Source: Jhaorihella thermophila (GTDB lineage: Bacteria; Pseudomonadota; Alphaproteobacteria; Rhodobacterales; Rhodobacteraceae). From it: a stretch of 64,000 nt of DNA. A program made the translations under genes and the position numbers. Positions within the stretch are counted from its first letter, which is position 1. Every line of letters begins with the position of its first letter. Below are positions 62,086-64,000 of this stretch, piece after piece. Below the pieces are notes generated by a model. That model was not told the origin of the DNA, made no database searches, and saw only the letters and a program-made list of their open reading frames with translations. The stretch is from positions 62,001 to 126,000 of the forward strand of contig NZ_FNVD01000002.1 of NCBI RefSeq assembly GCF_900108275.1, given 5' to 3'.

Positions 62086-62958
62086 TCAGACGATCCCCGC
62101 GTGCTCCATCGCCGCGTCGATCGCCGCCTTGGTGCCGTCCTGCAGCCCGGTCAGCGGCAGCCGGACCTCCTCGGAACACATCCCCAGCTTCGACAGCGCG
62201 TATTTCGCGCCCACCAGTCCCGGCTCGAGGAAGATCGCCTCGTGCAGCGGCATCAACCGGTCCTGATATTCCAGCGCCTTGGCATAATCCCCCGCCAGGG
62301 TCGCGTTCTGAAACTCGGCACACAGCCGCGGCGCAACGTTCGCGGTGACCGAAATGCACCCCACCCCGCCATGCGCGTTGAACCCCAGCGCCGAGGCATC
62401 CTCGCCCGACAGCTGGATGAAATCCGCCCCGCAGGTCGCGCGCTGCTTGCTCACGCGGGTGATGTCTCCGGTGGCGTCCTTGACCCCGATGATCCGCGGC
62501 AGCCTGGCGAGCTCGCCCATCGTCTCCGGCGTCATGTCGATCACCGACCGGCCGGGGATGTTGTAGATGAAGATTGGCAGCTCGCAGCAATCATGCAGCG
62601 CCGTGAAATGCGCGATCAGCCCGCGCTGGGTCGGCTTGTTGTAATAGGGCGTGACCACCAGCGCCGCGTCGGCCCCCACCGCCTCTGCATGACGCATGAA
62701 TCGAATCGCCTCCACCGTGTTGTTTGACCCCGCGCCCGCGATCACCGGCACGCGCCCGGCCGCGGCCCTGACCACCTCGGCCACCACGGTTTCGTGTTCC
62801 TCATGCGTCAGCGTCGGGCTCTCGCCGGTCGTGCCCACCGGCACCAGCGCCGCCGTTCCTTCGCCGATCTGCCACTCGACCAGGCGTTTGAGCGTCTCCA
62901 GGTCCAGCTCACCGTTGCGGAAAGGGGTGACGAGAGCCGTCATCGAGCCTTTGAACAT
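62086..62958 (-). CDS. dapA: 4-hydroxy-tetrahydrodipicolinate synthase
   Basis: A 290-residue enzyme that condenses pyruvate with aspartate semialdehyde in lysine and diaminopimelate synthesis. The Schiff-base lysine is in [28 protein letters not shown], the catalytic Tyr in [11 protein letters not shown] and [18 protein letters not shown] are typical. The ATG at 62958 ([13 protein letters not shown]) opens the conserved region. It is divergent from the lytic transglycosylase gene. Confidence 0.96.
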   Translation of the reverse strand: MFKGSMTALVTPFRNGELDLETLKRLVEWQIGEGTAALVPVGTTGESPTLTHEEHETVVAEVVRAAAGRVPVIAGAGSNNTVEAIRFMRHAEAVGADAALVVTPYYNKPTQRGLIAHFTALHDCCELPIFIYNIPGRSVIDMTPETMGELARLPRIIGVKDATGDITRVSKQRATCGADFIQLSGEDASALGFNAHGGVGCISVTANVAPRLCAEFQNATLAGDYAKALEYQDRLMPLHEAIFLEPGLVGAKYALSKLGMCSEEVRLPLTGLQDGTKAAIDAAMEHAGIV

Positions 62959-63097
62959 GGGTGCGCTCCTCTTGTCGTCGCAGTCATGCGGGCGAAAGCC
63001 CGCCGGCACAGGATCGTGATCCGTTTGCGGGTTGAACCCGGACGGTCACGGTTTATCGTCACAGCCTCTAGCCTTGGTTGACATGGGTTTGCAAGTG

Positions 63098-64000
63098 ATG
63101 AGGCGCATCCTGTTCGGCGTGATCGGTCTGGTTCTGCTCTGCGCCACCCTGACAGGGCCCGCGCTTGCCAGTGACTCGGATGCTCTGAAACGCGCCCTCG
63201 CGGCGATGCGCGACGGCAAATGGACCGTCGCGCTGAACGTCGCTGGCCGGCGCGGGTCGATCGCGCGCGACATCATCGTCTGGCACTGGCTGCACGCCGG
63301 CGAAGGCAGCGACGGCGACGTTCTGGTGTTCCTGAACCGACGCCCGGACTGGCCGGGCCTGACCCGGCTGCGCCGCAAGAGCGAGCCATCCTTCACCAAT
63401 GCCGCCCCCGAACGCGTGCTGAAATTCCACGCCGGCCATCGCCCGCAGACCGCGGAAGGCGCGCTGAACTACGCCGTGGCGCTGGCCACGCAGGGGCGTG
63501 AAGGCGATGCTCAGGCCGAAATCGTGCTCGCCTGGCGCACCATGCCGATGGGCGAAGGGTTGCAGCGGACCTATCTTGAAAACTACGGCACGCTTCTGAA
63601 GCCGCATCACTGGGCGCGGCTGGACCGGATGCTGTGGGATGGGCACTACATCAGCGCGAAACGGATTCTGCCGCTGGTGGACGAAGGCCACCGCCGGCTG
63701 GCCGAGGCCCGCATCGCCCTGGCCGAGCGCAAACCGGGGGTCGATGCGCTGATCGCCAGGGTGCCGAAGGCGCTGAAGGACGACCCCGGCCTTGTCTACG
63801 CGCGGTTCGTCTGGCGCGATCGCAAGGATCTGGACGACAGCGCCATCACGCTGCTTCTGGCGCGCAGCACGAGCGCCGAGAGCCTCGGCGAGCCGGCGAA
63901 ATGGGCGCCGCGCCGGCGCAAGCTGGCCCGGCAGGAGATGCGCGACGGCGATCCGGCACGCGCCTACCGGATCGCGGCGACGCATCAGCTGACGCCCGAG
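63098..64000 (+). CDS. Lytic transglycosylase, Slt70-type N-terminal part (partial)
   Basis: Open from 63098 to the window's end (301 codons, no stop). After a signal peptide (MRRILFGVIGLVLLCATLTGPALA-S) comes an alpha-helical superhelix: ALKRALAAMRDGKWTVALNVA, DIIVWHWLHAGEGSDGDVLVFLNRRPDWPGLTRLRRKSE, then GALNYAVALATQGREGDAQAEIVLAWR and similar repeats. This is the U-domain of soluble lytic murein transglycosylases; the catalytic domain lies beyond base 64000. An alternative ATG at 63083 adds five residues. Divergent from dapA. Confidence 0.85.
   Translation, partial: MRRILFGVIGLVLLCATLTGPALASDSDALKRALAAMRDGKWTVALNVAGRRGSIARDIIVWHWLHAGEGSDGDVLVFLNRRPDWPGLTRLRRKSEPSFTNAAPERVLKFHAGHRPQTAEGALNYAVALATQGREGDAQAEIVLAWRTMPMGEGLQRTYLENYGTLLKPHHWARLDRMLWDGHYISAKRILPLVDEGHRRLAEARIALAERKPGVDALIARVPKALKDDPGLVYARFVWRDRKDLDDSAITLLLARSTSAESLGEPAKWAPRRRKLARQEMRDGDPARAYRIAATHQLTPE

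Overview
The window is chromosomal DNA of a high-GC alphaproteobacterium, most likely a member of the Rhodobacterales (Rhodobacter/Roseobacter relatives). The basis is the gene content: the six-gene ABC glycerol transporter glpVSTPQU, a hut cluster using the formylglutamate route, thyX, DUF1467 next to methylmalonyl-CoA epimerase, DUF2794, and an adhC/fghA formaldehyde pathway. Regulatory sites agree: a GTTC-N7-GTTC LexA box, an Irr-type iron box and TauR-like direct repeats. The sequence is gene-dense, often with 4-base start/stop overlaps. I saw no rRNA, tRNA, CRISPR array, insertion sequence or prophage, and no gap over 300 bases without a gene.

Layout. 1-2050 (minus): the end of a branched-chain amino acid type ABC operon, divergent from thrS (2242-4188). 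4412-6967: a four-gene operon matching the recently recognised bufferin systems, with a secreted Cys-containing precursor (DUF2282), an MNIO-type DUF692 maturase, its DUF2063 partner and a DoxX membrane protein. 7122-22671: mostly housekeeping and small genes (Spx/ArsC-like protein, cold shock protein, thyX, gloA, two DUF1194 genes, MarR, sdhE, an aspartate-type aminotransferase, an HDAC-like deacetylase, mce, a phospholipase D lipoprotein, thpR, a D-2-hydroxyacid dehydrogenase, an HAD phosphatase). 22853-26263: a two-component system divergent from a Met/His-rich EF-hand protein, a 37-residue membrane peptide and a DUF302 protein.

26291-33622: a complete histidine utilisation cluster (hutI-H-G-U divergent from hutF-C). 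33627-42237: a glycerol module, with glpV-S-T-P-Q-U divergent from glpR-glpD; no glycerol kinase is present. 42222-48330: carbonic anhydrase (interrupted), a leucyl aminopeptidase/NlpC pair, DUF2794, an SOS-regulated orphan imuB and an I78 inhibitor. 48453-54547: formaldehyde detoxification (adhC, fghA) split by an iron-regulated mbfA and an AEC transporter, then three small enzymes. 54557-64000: an MFS transporter, zapE, an ArsR/DUF318 permease pair, a sulfide:quinone oxidoreductase, a MocR regulator, a YqaA-like protein, dapA and the start of a lytic transglycosylase.

The strongest leads are the bufferin operon, the metal-flavoured 24-26 kb locus, the complementary degeneracy of GlpS and GlpT, the mbfA iron box, the orphan SOS imuB, and a family of two-hairpin repeats that fills five convergent gene junctions. 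Three conserved genes carry single-base lesions (frameshift near 10780, TGA at 19550, TAG at 42804), which need checking against reads before they are taken as biology.
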